From positions 496,001 through 560,000 of the forward strand of contig CM070723.1 in assembly GCA_036346275.1 (NCBI GenBank): 64,000 nucleotides of DNA, read 5' to 3'. Below are positions 35,403 through 46,319 of the stretch, piece by piece. The translations under genes were made by a program, and so were the position numbers. The DNA comes from Otatea glauca. Its lineage: Eukaryota > Streptophyta > Magnoliopsida > Poales > Poaceae. Position 1 is the stretch's first letter; each line of letters starts with the position of its first letter. The notes beneath the pieces were generated by a model. The model saw nothing but the letters and a program-made list of their open reading frames with translations. It had not been told where the DNA came from and did no database searches.

Positions 35403-37864
35403 TCTATTATATATTAAAAGCTCATGAGAGTCGCTAAGAAAAAAGAGAAATAGACTAGAAATTCCCACAAAAAAGCAAAATATCTAGCCCTTAATCTTAT
35501 GGGCCTTATTTACAATTGCCATTGGATCTTTGAGAAATAGACTAGAAAGCCCATGAGAGTTAGACTAGAAATTCCCACAAAAAATCAAAATATCTAGCCC
35601 TTAATCTGGTGGGCTTTATTTACAACTGTCATTGGATCTTTGAGAAATAGACTAGAAATTCTCACAAAAAAGCAAAATATCTGGCCTTTAATTCGGTGGA
35701 CCCTAATTAAAAATGCATCATATTGACCATTAGATGCTATTGAGTAGATATATATATATTACTTTGTAGTATAAAATCAAAATAAAAGACAAAACTTGCA
35801 TGGTAGGGGCGGATCGATACATCTGGATCTCATGCGTGATTAAGCCTAATTATAATTTTGATTAGTAAATCATAACCATTTAATCAGCACATGAACTCTG
35901 ACATTACATTGGACGCACCTTGACCTTATACAGACAATACACACCGATGTGACTCAATGCATGCAATTAAAGAAAATACAAATGACCTCATGTTGGTTCA
36001 GCCATAACATAAAAGTCACGCAGCCCCAAAACTAATTTGTATTTGGTTTTTCTAAGAACTCCCTAAAAGTAGATCGGTTTTGTTGAGAAACAAATAAATC
36101 AAGACATTTACTGTATATAGACTTATCCCCTAGACGCCATGGTGTCTGCTGGGGCTCCCCGTCCAAGTGCTCTCGAGGAAAGAAAAGAACAGGAAAATAA
36201 TAACATTGCACGAGCTCGATCGCCCTTCGAATCCTTTTGCTTGCGTAGCCAGAAAAAAAAACAGAAATCGCTGCTTCTTTCTTGACATGGAAGAGTGCGC
36301 CTCCTGATCTCCCAATCTAACTCCCACAAAATCAGAATTCCTTATATTTGTTCTTTTTTATTTCTTGGTTCGTCTATGATAGATTCAACACCAAGTATGG
36401 CACCAACCTGATCAAAGAAAACAAATTGATGTGGTAATAGTGTTTTGTGCTTCATCAGAAGGCATTACGCCCATCCTATACTGGGTCACGGGGTCAAGAC
36501 CGGTCCTACGGCGCTTCAATAGCATATCATGTAGAGTTGTTAAGAAAATAAAATGCTAGAAATTCTTATAAAAAAGCAAAACATATAACCCTTAATTTAG
36601 TGAACTTTAACTAAGTTGAACTATAATAGCCATTAGATTTGATGTTACTATTTCTAAAAACGTCTAACTGTCTATCTAGCGGATCCGAATTATAACGGCT
36701 TAGATTAAAAAAAAGAGACTATGTGAAGTACAACAAAAAATTAACAAAAATTCGGAATAAAAAAAATTAGACATTTGATTTTCATATGAACTCTAAATTA
36801 AAACACGTACATTATTAAAATTCAGAATAAAAATTAGGTAAAAATTAGCAATTGGATTTGTATTATCAATTGTAATCTAAAACTAATATTCAAAACTAAA
36901 TAAAAATAAAATTAATGGCTTAGATTAAAATAAAGAGCTCATACTAAGAACAATAAAAATAACAGAAATTCAGAATAATAAATAAATAAAAATCAACAAT
37001 TTAACTTTCATATGAAGTCCAAATTAAACATGTACATTGCTAAAATACAGAATATAAATTATATAAGAAATAGTAGTTGGATTTGTATACAATTTCTACA
37101 GTACAACCGATATGCAAAATTAAATAAAAATTAACATAAATTCGGAATAAAAAAATGAAATTAGTCATTTGATTTTCATACAAATTCTAAATCAAAACTT
37201 GAAATTCAAAATTAAATATAAATAACATAAGAATAAAAATAAAAGGAAATTAGGGACTATTTTTTAATTTCATACTAAGTGAAAAATATAATTTTTCATT
37301 TTATTCAGAATTAAAATGTTAGAAATATGCTAATTTAAGTGGAGAAATAAAATAAGGTAAGTAATTTGATTTGTATATATATATATATATATATATTATT
37401 ATTAACTATTATGTAATAAAAGTCGATTACACGTTTTTTATAGTCGCTAAAATAATACAGAATATACTAAAAATTCTCAAAAAAAAATTCTAACTCTTTA
37501 TTTGGTGGGTCTCCACGGAACGAAGAGATTAAGAGGATGATACATCGACAATTTGTTCACTCGATTATCTTGATATGAGCAATATGATGTGCAATAAAAG
37601 AAATACCAAAGAAAGAGACAAATATTGTAATAATGAAATTAAGAGATGATGATATAAATAGAAAATATTATGTTATGCTATGTTTACTATTTTTCTATGC
37701 AAGTAGGAGTAAATATATTCTCTCCTATAAATACAATATCAAAATATCACAAATTGTGTTTTGTATTTATCTATTTTTGGAAAAAAAATCGTATATATAT
37801 TATCAAGGTATTTAAACATACTTTAAAAATGATGCACGCGCAAATGCGCGGGCCATCTTGCTAG
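35403..37864 (+). mobile_element. non-autonomous Helitron (2462 bp)
   Basis: The 5' end is TCTATTATATATTAAAAG, preceded by A. The 3' end has a GC-rich hairpin (GCGCAAATGCGC within 37837-37853), then CTAG at 37861-37864 followed by T. This is the canonical Helitron insertion between A and T with a CTRR end. No Rep/helicase is inside. It contains a three-copy tandem repeat (35446-35710), long AT-rich spacers and a TA microsatellite (37374-37395). A short GC-richer patch (36120-36330) may be captured sequence but shows no recognisable gene. Confidence 0.88.
35446..35710 (+). repeat. tandem repeat of about 95-115 bp in the Helitron
   Basis: Three copies start with TAGACTAGAAATTC(C/T)CACA, continue with AAAATATCT and CCTTAAT, and have a GTGG/ATGGGC(C/T)TTATTTACAA block; the middle and last copies are shorter or diverged. 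A related fragment recurs near 36553-36610. Confidence 0.8.
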
Positions 37865-37960
37865 TTGGCTTAAAAGCGGACTACTTTTAAGTTTTTAAGC
37901 AAAATACTGGCTTTAAACTCTTAGCTAAAAAGCCTAGGTCCAAACAAATAGGGCCAGCTG

Positions 37961-39891
37961 AACCATGTCAAGAATTGAAAAAATAAAGCAGTGAAATTGA
38001 TTTAGTAAATATTTTATTTTATCTAATGTTGCGTGTAGAATAATCCAATGCGTCTTGTTTGCTTTTTAGATGCCTACCCATCCGTTTTCATGTATGCTTC
38101 ACTCGTGAAGATGAGATAGTTTTTGTGTTGCAGATTCCGTTCAGATTAAATTACTCCGGTTGGTCCTTCACAAAGTCCACTCTTCACACTACAAAAAGAT
38201 TCAAGAAAATAAACTAGGCAAAATGTGATTAATTATTCAAGCTCTTCTTGTCTTTTGACTTCCTTCAAAGGCGAAAGCTTAAAGTGACTCTGCATATGTC
38301 ACCTTTTAATTGATTTTCAGTCCATTATATTCTGTTGGTAGAGCTCAAAGAAACTTGGAAGCACTGCATATTTTCTTATTTGACAATCCTCTACAGCCAA
38401 TAGAGGATTGTTTTCCTCAATCCATTTTCCTTTGATTTTGCATGACACTGGATGTGTGCCACCGTTGGATAAAAAGACAAAACAAGGAGAAGGTTAATTA
38501 TATGGCTTCTATCCTCTGAAAATAGTTAACAACCGAGAAGGCAACTGTTGTATCATGTAACTTTGTTTGGATGATGTCTGCCAGGTAAGAGTTTTTTGTT
38601 GCCTTTGTGAGTATGATACGCTTAAGGTTCAAACAAGAAAATCTTCGATAACATCGTAGACTAACTTAGTCTAGCTTCAATCTGTGCACTAGGATATGAT
38701 TTGGACAGCAACAGTAAGTAGAATAAGACAGCATACCTCATCTTACCAAAGCTAGCATCAAGCCAACATTTTCTTGTGGAAAATGACCCCCAAAAAAAAC
38801 ATGTGTCGTTGATCTCAATTAAAATTTTCATTTTTGCAATGAGTCTTATCAAGCTCATAGCTAGCCCTGTGCTTCTTTCCTAGCACTCGGGAAATATGAC
38901 AGAATTTGGATAGTAAACTATATCCAGTTTGAGAAATATTATTGTGCTGATTCAGAAGACTAGCTAGGACAAACTTCTACCAATGTGAGAATGGCCTGGT
39001 CAGTGCTCAGGTCAAGGAAAGAAAAGAAGAGAGATAAGGATGCCGACCAAAGAAATTGTCAGCACTGTATATTTTGTTTGATAGAACCTTAGTGGCAATC
39101 ATAATATTCTGCACTGAGTTTCAACCTCTTAATATCACATCCTATGAGTGATTTACCACTTCATTCTCGCATCTGGACAGGAATTCGTCAGTGTGCTTGC
39201 ACAACTGTAGCACTGCTGCAGGCTAGTAGTAACATGCAGTACAACAGCAGGTCGTTTTCAAGGAATCAATTCGAGCACACATTTTTAGACCTTGTATTAC
39301 CGCATCAATTTCTCCAGGAGAAGCCAAATGCTCTGAACTCCACTACGTCAGAAGCATCCTCTGACTTGTAATCTTACAAGACTTGTGCAGGCCACAAGCC
39401 TCTGCATTTGTTCATACAAGCAGTCATGCAACATTCATGTCACTTCGCTACCTTTTCCCCCAATCCTCCTTGCAACTTTGCTACCATAGCCTCATTCAGG
39501 CTCCATGTTGCCCTCATCTCGTTCTCTGCACTATACACCACGAATCATACTCCCAAGAGAATGCCTTCATCCGTCCACGGTCCTGTTTATAATCCCTGCC
39601 GACATACGTCCACGGCTCTTTGTAAAAACTTCTGGTTTTCTCTCTTTCTGGAATGAAGGGCAGAGCTCCTGTCGATATTTCAAAAAAGAGAGAGGAGAAA
39701 ATGCCTTCCTCTGAGATTTTTAGCAGTCAATGCACCCCAGTATCACCGAAAGTCATAGCAATTGGTTATGATAGACGAAGAATATCTATCCGTGTTCCCA
39801 TCTTTTCATCGAAAAGTTACATTGGTGATCTTTTCATCGAAAAGTTCCATTCGTGATGTTGCCAGTTGGGGTGCAAGCGAACAGCTGCGAC
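37961..39891. other. intergenic stretch without a supported gene
   Basis: About 1.9 kb of mixed composition. Several short open frames exist (for example 39144-39371 and 39383-39656), but none has a recognisable motif, codon bias or splice context. A duplicated CATCGAAAAGTT word occurs at 39808-39850. I cannot assign a function. Confidence 0.5.
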
Positions 39892-40118
39892 TGTTAGGGT
39901 AAATGCACGGCAAAATAACAAGAGACAAGATTTAACGTGGAAAAACTCTTATGGAAAAAAAACCACAGGAAACAATCTACTGTAATGCTTCAAGATTACA
40001 AGTATACAGGGTTGACTTATATAGCCAAAGAATCCTAATTATAGACGATTTGGACTAACAACCTATTTAGATATAACTAAAAGATATAGTAATTAGAGAG
40101 ATTGAGTTATCTCCAACA
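39892..40118 (-). repeat. short solo LTR (TRIM-sized), 227 bp
   Basis: On the minus strand it begins TGTTGGAGATAACTC and ends CATTTACCCTAACA, the TG/CA ends common in plant copia LTRs. A CTATATAAG TATA-like box (about 40017-40025) and a TTTTCCACG block are in the expected order. No partner LTR or matching target duplication was found. Confidence 0.5.
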
Positions 40119-40179
40119 AAATCTGAAAACCAGAATAACCAGAATGGTTGGCCCATGTTTGCAATTTCTTTCCTTCCTT

Positions 40180-41640
40180 GGTGTGCATTTGTCTGAACTT
40201 GAAGAAGAGGCTGTTGCGTTGGTCACTATGGTTTGTCCTTGGCCTCCATGACAGTGTGCATCCACGGCTCGGAATGCGACCTCATTCAGCTTGCAAGGGG
40301 GTTGCGTCAAGGCGATCCCCTTCCCCCCCGACTCTTCATCCTTGTTATGGTCTTATGGAGGCCTGTAGTGCAATCTTTGCTGTTGCGACAATGCAAGGCG
40401 TCCTCACTGCTATTAACGATTGCCCGGCACCAGTTCGCACTTCCTTGCATGCTGATGACGCCGTTGTCTTGTTCACTCCTCCTGCCCGTGATGCGCAAGC
40501 AGTGAGCCAACTCTTGCATTTGTTTGGCGCAGCGTCTGGCCTCGACTTGAAAGACCTGCACCGTTTGGGCATCGCGTTATGCCTTCACTGACCTTGGTTT
40601 CGATGGACCACAAGGGACAGGCCCTGGACTCCATGCTTGTCTACTCCATTCTGTGTCAAAAATTGATCTAGGGGACGACACGGGAGCGGACTTCTGGCAA
40701 TGCAATTGGTTGCCCAATGGTCCAATTGCCTCCTTCGCGCCAGCGCTCTTCAGCCACGTCACGAAGCTGGGGCTTTCAGTTGCAGCAGGACTGCATCAAC
40801 GTCGCTGGATCAGAGACATCAGAGGTGCTATGTCTCTCCAAGCGATGACGGAGTGTTTGAACCTTTGGGACGTTCTCACATGCCCGCTGTGAGGGATAGC
40901 ATCCGGTGGACGTGCGTCAGTGTCGGCTTAGTACTCTTCTTCCTCAGCTTATCGGCAATTCTTCATTGCCAAAACAAAGTTAGCTTGTGGCTCTCTAATT
41001 TGGAAGGCGAGAGCTCCGTCCAGGTGCAAATTTTCCATGTGGCTAGAGGTTGAAGGCCGATGGCTGATCGCAGATAACTTGCTAAATCAAGGGTGGCCTT
41101 CAACAACCTTGCTGCACCCTCTGTTCTGCAGAACTGGAAACCCGCATCCATTTATGTGTTCGCTGCAGCTACACCAGGCGCATCTGGACTGGACCCTTAT
41201 CCAAGAATGGCTAAATATCCCTTTCGTTGTCCCAGCTATAGATTAGCTGGACCTAGAACTTCGGTGGTGTGATTCCACAAGAGGTTCTGACGAGCCTTTG
41301 ACTCTCTGGTGATCCTCGTCCTTTGGGTCAAGAACGAAACGCGCAAGTGTTCCGTGCGGAGAGCAAGGCATGGACAGATTTATTGTGGGGCATAAAGGAG
41401 GGGCTGTGGTCTTGGAGAGCTCCAGGTTCTTCAGGACGGAGTCCAATTTGTAATCCTGAGCAGGTTTGCTCGGTGTGACCTTGTTGTTTAGGAGTTTGGA
41501 TCCTGTGTGTGGAGTTCCGGTTGTTTCTGCTGTTTGTCTTGTGTGGTTAAGTCGACGGCCTTTCTGTCGACAATGTTTGTACTCTCGTTCGTTTTGCCCT
41601 CTTGATCTTAATAAAATTTGGTCGGCCATCGTTGGCCGGC
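40180..41640 (+). mobile_element. L1-type LINE fragment (reverse transcriptase C-terminal half)
   Basis: The frame changes often, but key blocks are in order. RGLRQGDPL followed by LFILVM (40296-40340), the catalytic LHADDAVVLF (40445-40475, ADD replacing the usual YADD), FGAASGL (40527-40548), then the post-RT DFWQCNWLPNGPIASFAPAL (40692-40750), WIRDI (40807-40821) and a zf-RVT region (40990-41220). An ERNAQVF block lies at about 41333-41353. A non-coding tail runs to about 41640 with AATAAAATT. The element lacks the endonuclease and 5' half, as expected of a 5'-truncated LINE. No poly(A) tail is left. Confidence 0.85.
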
Positions 41641-42060
41641 CTGGCTAAAACCAGTCGTAGGGTGATTTGACTTCACCGGCACTGTATTATTGTGTGAAAC
41701 TGAAACATTTCACAGCTGTCGCTCTGTCTTTTTTGGACATTTCTTTCTTCGGTGTCCGCAGATTTCCAGCCCTTTCCTGAGATTTCTTAATTCGGACCTG
41801 GTTGATGTGGTAGGGTTCAGAATTCAGACGATGAAGGGCAAATGGCATAATTCTTATGAGTTTCGCATTGACCGGAGGGTTAGTATTTCAGAACGGAGTG
41901 TAAATGAAAGAAAAGCAGTGCAATTTTTTAAGTATTTACAGTAAGAGCTTGCCGGTACATCAAACTCAACTTGATTTTAAAGAAGGTAAGGTATCGAGTT
42001 TGGCTATTTGGTTTGATGATAAATTTATCTTACTAAATTTTACTAAAATTTGATCACCAA

Positions 42061-42377
42061 GAGGCTGTTTGGTTCTAAGCCTATGTATGCCAAAGTTTGG
42101 TAAGATTCTTTTTACATTGCATCCTTAGTTCATTTTGTTGCCAAAGTTTGGCCAAAACTTGGGCCAACAATTTCACGATCAAATTTTGGTAGTGCCCCTA
42201 AATTGGTTGCCAATGTTTTGGTCAAAAGATTGGTAAAAAATGAACTAGAGAACTAAGGGATAAAGGAATTTTATCAAAATTTGATAGCAAATCAAATACT
42301 TGCCAAATTTGATCGATGCTATCAAAATTTAGTAAAACAAGCATCGGTAACTATTGGAAGCAAACCAAACACACTCT
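42061..42377. mobile_element. small MITE, about 317 bp
   Basis: The left end GAGGCTGTTTGGTTC and right end reverse complement GAGTGTGTTTGGTTT form an inverted repeat of the type common in grass MITEs. The inside is AT-rich with several CAAAATTTG/CCAAATTT words that pair across the element. Target duplication is not clear. Confidence 0.6.
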
Positions 42378-44380
42378 AATCTTTTACAGATTCGGAGCTA
42401 GAGTGAATAACTGAACCGATTGAGTTCAGAACTTCAAATATTTGAGTACTTGTATATTGAGAATAAAATCATGCAGATAGCCATCTGGTCAGAATAAGAA
42501 CAAAAATTCTGCCTGCTACTATGTGCTTCTGAAAAGTCCCTGCCTTTTTTGGGTAACACTGAATAATCCTTGCTACTTATGGTAAAAACTATGTTTTTTT
42601 CTTCAGTAAGACTAGCTGTAGCTGACATTGCGAGAATCAGAAGAAAAGAATTTGACAGTGCTGAATCAGGTCTACGTGTAATGTCAAACAACCACATAGG
42701 TTGCCTTTACTGAAGTCCAACCTCTCACTATAGATGTAGACCACCCCAGGGCCTTTTATCAGTGTGACCGCACAGCAGTCCTTTCAGGTGGCAAGTGCGT
42801 CACCGTTCAGCTGTTCTTGCAATCAGAGAAAGCTGTAGAGATGCATCAGAAAACAAATATCTTGTGAGAAGAAAACCAAGCATTCAATTCAACAGAACGG
42901 CACCAACAGTGTCTTGCAGTTTGCATGATGATAAGCGACAAAGATTTGTACAGTAACTAAAACAGTTGCCATTGCATTGCTGATCACCCTTTCCGAGTGT
43001 AGGGCTGTGGTTAGGCTATTGATTAGACATACTACAGGGCTTGGACCACTTTACTAGTCTTGTCGGTAACAGGAGATTCCTATGTCATCACAATCTAATG
43101 GTGATATTGACATTGTGTGTAATCTGATCTCTCCCAGAGGAATTAATATCACTTCTTTGTAGCAAGATTTTGACAATGCCGTGTAAAGTTCTGCGCACGC
43201 TTATTTTTAGTATGTAGTATTTCTGTCAAGCTCGAATGTTCCGTTGATCTGGCTGCTAAGTGTTTTCTTTTTTCCAAGAACCTTTTCTTATTAAGACAAT
43301 ACTCCACATCATAACATTTTGCTGCAACAATTGCAGCTAGCATTGCGCCTATCTTTATAAAAATGGTCTGGGGTAATTCTGTCCCAGAGTTAGTAGATAT
43401 TTTCACAAAAAAAGAAGCATGTCGATAAGGGATGATAAGAAACTGTTCACGAACAATAACGACAGATCGAAGCTAGGGTGCTCAGATCGAATCGGTAGCA
43501 ATGTACAGTACGGAGCAATATATATAAGAAAAAGGTACCACCGACCCTAGCTAGCCGGATCTGTTCTCGATGAATGACGACACTATGAACTCATAAGGTG
43601 CGAAGGCTGGGCTCCCTCGCATCATGGTTATACACAACAAAGTTGCTCATGGCATTCCTTTAGGTGCATTTGCAGATATGCACATGGCATTCTGCTACTC
43701 AACAGTACAGTCATGACTCATGACTATAATAAGTTGAGCTAAGAGATATATGCCAATAGAATGGTAACTATTACTGACGATGTGAGTCAATTTTCATGAG
43801 GCCCATATGCTAGTCGGTGTTACTTGAAGTGCGCAACATAAACTGATACACGTTGTTTGAGATTCGCATATCTGTATCTTGTAGTATTTTTATCATAAAA
43901 AACGCGTACAGAACTGAAACAACCGAGTGACAAGAGCCAATATAAAGTGTATGTAAGCAGAATAGTAACACACCGAATTAAAACATGTAATACAAATGAT
44001 CACCATTTTCCTTATTCCACAAGCATCGTACATGATTCACACATCAGAGTCATGTACAAATATCAGTTACATCAAATAAAACGCAAGACTTTAATAAATG
44101 ACCTACAATCTAATATCCAGAAGACCTTTTGCTTCGTATACCTAAAATTGTTACTCGTCTTAAATATAAATGAAAGCTACACAATGGGAAAATTAAAAGA
44201 TAAATTTAGTGCCGTTAGATCGTGGTGAACGCTCATCGAGATACCAGACCGTCAGGAGCCAGTCGGCACATCTCACTAATTAGTGCTTCATCATCTGGCA
44301 GTATACAAATCTATTTTGTCAGGTAGCCGTAGCAATACGAGAATAGTGCTAAAATATCATCCATTAAAAAGGTAAACCTT
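42378..44380. other. intergenic stretch without a supported gene
   Basis: Two kilobases upstream of the NAS side with only short unconvincing frames on both strands. No TIR, LTR or repeat stands out. It may include distal regulatory sequence for NAS, but nothing seen proves it. Confidence 0.45.
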
Positions 44381-44399
44381 CACATACTAAAAAGGTAAA

Positions 44400-44720
44400 G
44401 CTAGTCCTGTTAAAAAGGAGAAAGACCGACAGTCAGCCTCATTCCCAGCCTCTCCCCAAAGTCCCCAACCAAGCCAACCGAAGGCCAAAGCGACGCAACC
44501 ACAGCAAGGGCCAGCCACGCCAACCGAAGGCCAGAGCAAGCAAGCAACACAACCACAACGGGGCAAGCCGAGCACCTATGAGCCAGAAGCAAGGCGCAAG
44601 GGCAGCCGGCAGCAACACCCAACCAACTTGGGGAGCAAAAAGGGGCACCAACACCACATCTCCAACATCAAGTTCTAGCACAACCCCCATTCTCCTCACC
44701 CTCCATTTCATCAAGTATAA
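44400..44720. other. GC-richer patch with a duplicated CCAACCGAAGGCCA word
   Basis: A locally C/A-rich segment holds GCCAACCGAAGGCCA twice (about 44474 and 44518, offset about 45 bp). Minus-strand frames of 60-94 codons arise from its composition. No domain is recognisable. It may be the 3' part of the decayed Helitron whose helicase end lies at 45120-45300, but no Helitron terminus was found. Confidence 0.4.
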
Positions 44721-45119
44721 CACCCATACGTTTCATTGACCAATTTTAGAGACATAGAACCCACATAGAAAGAGATTAAAACAATCATTAGTGAGGGCTT
44801 GGGTATATTGTGTTTCAGAAAAGGGATCACGATAGAGGCAACGTCGCGCGTGCCTGGAGACCTACCGCCCTCCTCGGCATATGGGAGGTGTCCCAATGTC
44901 ATCACGGCACCGCCAATCTATAGCAAATCGACCCATGATAATCATCATTAACTGGAGCATATCTCGGCAAGCTAGTAAATAAATCAGATTATAAACAAAT
45001 GTTTTATGTTGAGTCTTATCCAACATGAATAGAAATAAAACATCTTTTAGTTGTATTATAATATATCTATGATGTAAGAACTTTATAGACGACATTATTG
45101 GTAAACGTCTCATCTGAAT

Positions 45120-45300
45120 TGAATCGTCCATCTTTTGTAGCACAACAGATATTTTAAGATTGCTCGTAGAAGTAGCTTTTGAGAGTGTGATGTAGAGTTG
45201 TCCATGAGAGAACCAGATCAGGGAGATAGAGACATACATTTAGGATAGTTTGGCCATGTGCCTTGCGAATAATCACAACGATTTGTTTCTTCAAAATCCT
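45120..45300 (-). pseudogene. remnant of a Helitron PIF1-like helicase
   Basis: Read on the minus strand in two adjoining frames: NKAHGQTILNVCLYLPDLV (about 45270-45215), then FSHGQLYITLSKATSTSNLK (about 45208-45149). These match the last two motifs of plant Helitron helicases (NKAQGQT-type and FSHGQLY-ALSR-type blocks), separated by a one-base frameshift. The rest of Rep/Hel is gone. It lies about 0.9 kb upstream of the NAS promoter boxes. Confidence 0.8.
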
Positions 45301-45479
45301 TAAAAATATCTGCCAAGCACATTTGGCTACGCAGATTCAAGTTCTCCATAGAAAAAGAAAGAAGGATCATCTACATGGCGACTATTACTTTAATTATCAC
45401 TTTAAGCTTTATTACTTTTTGGGCAAAAAAATCACTTTGAGAAATGTATTATTAACCATCAATCATAGTAATATATGCA

Positions 45480-46080
45480 TTTTAGGAGGGCAATTAACTT
45501 CAGACTTCTGGAATTATAACACCCCTAACACTAAATATGTGCAAACCATTGGAAATGGGCTTCGAGACAGATTAATTTTCACCCCATTTAACTCCACTGA
45601 TTTAGTTGCAAGCACTCGCACCGCCCACTTGCCTCCACGCCGATGCCGGTCCTTCTCTTCGCAGCTCATAAAGGGCTGATGTTGAGGATAGTGGTGGTGA
45701 GGGAGAATCGGGAGTGGGAGACGGCGAGATTTGAGAGGGAGAGGGAGAGTTGAGCACGTCGAAGTGGTTTGAGATGGAAGACGTCGTTACTGGAGAGGTT
45801 CAGGTCGTGTAAGCCCGTGCGAATATGAGAGGAATGGGCGGGGCGATCGGGTTAAATCCCTTTCCATCTCAGCCGTTCGTGTCAGATCCAACAGATCAGG
45901 TGTTCTAAAGAAAAACGAACGACCGCCACCAACTCCTAATTAAAAGTAGAGCAGAAATACATCATTGACGTATATCTATGGTCGGTCGGACAGGGGAGAT
46001 GGGGTGAAACTCAACCGCTACCAGCGAAATCAACGTTCTTGATTTTACGAACCCTTGGTCCATTCTCAGCATCTTGACCA
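45480..46080. other. NAS distal upstream region
   Basis: No gene. The first part is AT-rich, 45600-45870 is GC/purine-rich (GAGAGGGAGAGGGAGAG near 45735). Composition suggests leftover transposon leader sequence, perhaps of the same Helitron. No proven regulatory site before 46086. Confidence 0.4.
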
Positions 46081-46085
46081 TTCGG

Positions 46086-46146
46086 CACGTGGGCCCCATC
46101 TATCATCACCCGAGCAGCACGTTCCCCCCTGCCCGCTGCCACGTGG
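46086..46146 (+). promoter_or_regulatory. two CACGTGG boxes in the NAS promoter
   Basis: CACGTGGGCCCCA occurs twice, at 46086-46098 and 46140-46152, 54 bp apart, about 35-95 bp upstream of the TATA box. The G-box core CACGTG binds bHLH/bZIP factors. CACGTGG is the core reported for the rice iron-deficiency regulator IRO2, and NAS genes are known to be induced by iron shortage. The match is seen; binding here is inferred. Confidence 0.7.
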
Positions 46147-46180
46147 GCCCCAACCAACTGAAACGGCTTCTCTGCCTACC

Positions 46181-46188
46181 TATATAAA
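46181..46188 (+). promoter_or_regulatory. NAS TATA box
   Basis: TATATAAA lies 132 bp upstream of the first NAS ATG, which places transcription start near 46215 and leaves a leader of about 100 bases. Context is C-rich on the downstream side, typical of grass promoters. Confidence 0.8.
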
Positions 46189-46319
46189 CCCCCTCGCCTC
46201 GCCAATTCCAAAGCAGCTCGTGTGCCTCGCCTCCATCGCTAGCTCACGCAGCTACCTAGTAGACCTTTAATCTCGAGCTCGAGCTCGCGCTTGGCCGGTC
46301 TCAAGAAGAAGCACAAGTG

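Larger units (their letters stand above)
34648..37960. mobile_element. MITE-like element interrupted by a Helitron
   Basis: The body is 34653-37955, with possible AGCTG duplication on both sides (34648-34652, 37956-37960). Left end TCACCCCTGTTTGTTT and right end AAACAAATAGGGCC form an imperfect inverted repeat of the common grass 'GGCCCTGTTTGTTT' type. Removing the Helitron at 35403-37864 leaves about 840 bp with no coding frame. The superfamily is not certain (hAT- or PIF-like). Confidence 0.6.

Noticed and set aside
36123..36329. Minus-strand frames of 65-68 codons in the Helitron as a captured gene
   Set aside because: Two overlapping frames of equal length without any motif. Not enough to claim gene capture.
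39144..39856. Short plus-strand frames as a small gene
   Set aside because: Frames of 65-82 codons overlap in all three phases, with no motif, start context or splice support.
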